This document shows, in pieces, positions 62,749-64,000 of a stretch of 64,000 nucleotides of DNA. The number at the start of each line of letters is the position of its first letter. The stretch's first letter is position 1. Location of the stretch: assembly GCF_009914315.1 (NCBI RefSeq), contig NZ_CP042596.1, positions 2,976,001-3,040,000 of the forward strand, given 5' to 3'. The notes under the pieces were generated by a model that was not told where the DNA came from, ran no database searches, and saw only the letters and a list, made by a program, of their open reading frames with translations. The position numbers and the translations under genes were made by a program. The stretch is from Granulicella sp. WH15. Lineage in GTDB: Bacteria > Acidobacteriota > Terriglobia > Terriglobales > Acidobacteriaceae.

Positions 62749-64000
62749 GATGTCTTCTCCGTAAGCGTGAGACCCACCGGATTCAGCAGCAGCAGCTCCG
62801 CCGGTGTAATGGCCGCGAATACAGCAGAAACCGTGGTGGGATTCGATCCGGCAGGAATGCCCGCGGCCGCGGCCACCAGCACCGGCATCACCAGCGGGTC
62901 CGTCGGTGCATACGTGCCCGAGTTCCGTCGCAGCAGAGATAGCTCCACCGCCACCACGCCCTCCACCGCCTGCAGGATTGCAATCGCCTCGGCCGCCAGC
63001 ACCGGCTGCGCGAAGTCGCGATTGGCGAAGCTGAAGGCCGTGCTCACCGCCGCCCCCGCACTCGCCAGCACATCCGCCGCAATGTAAGCCGGATCAAGAA
63101 TGAGCTGCGCCGACAGGTTGAAGAGCGCCGGGGTATACGTGCGGATATGCACAAAGGGGCCGGGATCGCGCATCGCATCAATCGCAGCGGCCAGCGACAC
63201 AAACAGGTCCGAAGTAGCGTCGACGGCAGCGCCGCCGCCACCTGAGAGCGTGATGTGAATCACCTGGAACTCCGCACTCGACAGCGGAAGCAAAACTGCC
63301 TGGGCCTTGCCGATCCCCGCAAAGGTCGCGGCAAAGTTCTCATAGTCCTCCACGGAGACGATGCGATCCAGCGTCAGCACGGTGCGCGGCGCATTCGTCC
63401 GCGCGTCGGCCAGCACCTGCGGGTCTGCGCCTCCGCTTGCGGGCACCGCGTTATTGACGGAGCGCAGCCCCGGCGGCCGCGACTGCAACACGCTCAACGT
63501 TCCAGCCGCTACGTTGCCCGCAACGCCGATGCCCGTGCGGTACTGCGCGGAGATATTGTTCTGCCCCGTGGGCAGGCGCGCCCCGCAGATGCCATCGCCA
63601 AACGTCACCGTCACCGTACCCGTGTCGTCCTCACGCAGGATGTAGTTACGGTCGTTAGGCCCCAGATCGTACAGCGTCGGAGCCTCCTTCCACTCAATGC
63701 CGTTTACCCGAATCGTCAGCGTGCTGATACTACCTGTAGCCGTTGCCGCAGGCACATAGGTCAGCGCCGTCCGCGAGAGCACAAAGCTCTGGTTCGCCTG
63801 CGTCGCATCGCCACCGCCCAGAATCTCGGTCACAGGAATACTCGCGCCGTTGGTGGCAAGCACCGTGTTGATATTCAGCGTCAGCGTGTTGCGGATGTAG
63901 CTGAACTGAAGCCCCGGCGATGCAATCTGCAACTCCGTGAATCCACCGTGATGCGCGATCCCCGTCAACAGAACGATCTCGCTGCCGGTCACACCCGCCG
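62745..64000 (-). CDS. Baseplate J-like protein, N-terminal part beyond window
   Basis: The C-terminal 415 or more residues of a baseplate-assembly protein of the phage J / Afp11 type. YVPAATATGSISTLTIRVNG, TVTVTFGDGICGARLPTGQN (the FGDG...G.P..G block typical of J proteins), RTGIGVAGNVAAGTL, and DARTNAPRTVLTLDRIVSVEDYENFA are diagnostic. The frame stays open to the edge, so the gene begins outside; an in-frame GTG at 63992 is probably internal. In contractile systems this protein forms the wedge of the baseplate. It is translationally coupled to the tail-protein gene. Confidence 0.88.
   Translation of the reverse strand, partial: AGVTGSEIVLLTGIAHHGGFTELQIASPGLQFSYIRNTLTLNINTVLATNGASIPVTEILGGGDATQANQSFVLSRTALTYVPAATATGSISTLTIRVNGIEWKEAPTLYDLGPNDRNYILREDDTGTVTVTFGDGICGARLPTGQNNISAQYRTGIGVAGNVAAGTLSVLQSRPPGLRSVNNAVPASGGADPQVLADARTNAPRTVLTLDRIVSVEDYENFAATFAGIGKAQAVLLPLSSAEFQVIHITLSGGGGAAVDATSDLFVSLAAAIDAMRDPGPFVHIRTYTPALFNLSAQLILDPAYIAADVLASAGAAVSTAFSFANRDFAQPVLAAEAIAILQAVEGVVAVELSLLRRNSGTYAPTDPLVMPVLVAAAAGIPAGSNPTTVSAVFAAITPAELLLLNPVGLTLTEKTS

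Noticed and set aside
61834..63087. 417-codon plus-strand frame opposite the eCIS tail and baseplate genes
   Set aside because: Crosses a gene junction antisense and has shadow-frame composition.

Overview
The window reads as chromosomal DNA of a GC-rich soil bacterium, most likely an acidobacterium of the Terriglobales type (Granulicella/Terriglobus/Edaphobacter-like). The pointers are an Oar-like TonB-dependent receptor with an N-terminal carboxypeptidase-regulatory fold, many short secreted proteins of unknown function, and frequent modular intergenic repeats. This placement is inference from gene content; no rRNA is present.

Layout. (1) 1-38,850, core-like and GC-rich. It holds an SDR fragment, a glutaredoxin, secreted unknowns, a nitroreductase, an alpha/beta hydrolase, ubiX, a YkgJ-type cysteine-cluster protein and purB. 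Then come a MarR-ClC operon with a clear operator, a TonB protein and an ileS-lspA-acyltransferase-uvrA run. These are followed by a TPR/secreted operon, a metallopeptidase, a glycosyltransferase, lgt, hpt, an RNase II-like enzyme, msrQ and msrP (separated by an opposite-strand gene), a PIG-L deacetylase, a FAH-family enzyme, a stand-alone LigD-type polymerase, an RND permease and a YhhQ-type transporter. (2) 38,955-46,902, a segment bounded on the left by an intact tRNA-Glu(TTC) and on the right by a decayed copy of the same tRNA's 3' half plus flank. It carries the TonB receptor, three periplasmic thiol-redox proteins in one direction, and two gene fossils. (3) 46,995-54,656, visibly less GC-rich: msrBA, the NHEJ pair ku-ligD, a DUF1003 protein and a large secreted glutaminase-family protein. 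(4) 54,740-64,000, the end of an extracellular contractile injection system (eCIS) locus, all on the minus strand and tightly packed: baseplate J-like protein (cut by the window edge), a tail protein, a DUF6519 protein, a DUF6734/GT-A-like protein and a DUF4157 protein.

The strongest candidates for something new are the following. The DUF4157 protein at the eCIS end looks like a cargo/effector with a zinc-protease-like targeting domain, a deaminase-like toxin core (DAE...PACSGC), Ala/Gly/Glu repeats, a membrane helix and a CFI-box C terminus. The tRNA-Glu-bounded segment looks like an old genomic island. A family of exactly 52-bp modular repeats sits directly at gene ends and in one case supplies a gene's stop codon. 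Finally, several perfect hairpins abut start codons.

Functional links: msrPQ and msrBA cover periplasmic and cytosolic methionine-sulfoxide repair. Lgt and LspA are two successive lipoprotein-maturation enzymes. Ku and LigD form a bacterial NHEJ system, and a second polymerase domain is encoded 15 kb away. TlpA-like, CPPC and DsbD-N-like proteins form a periplasmic redox group beside an outer-membrane receptor.
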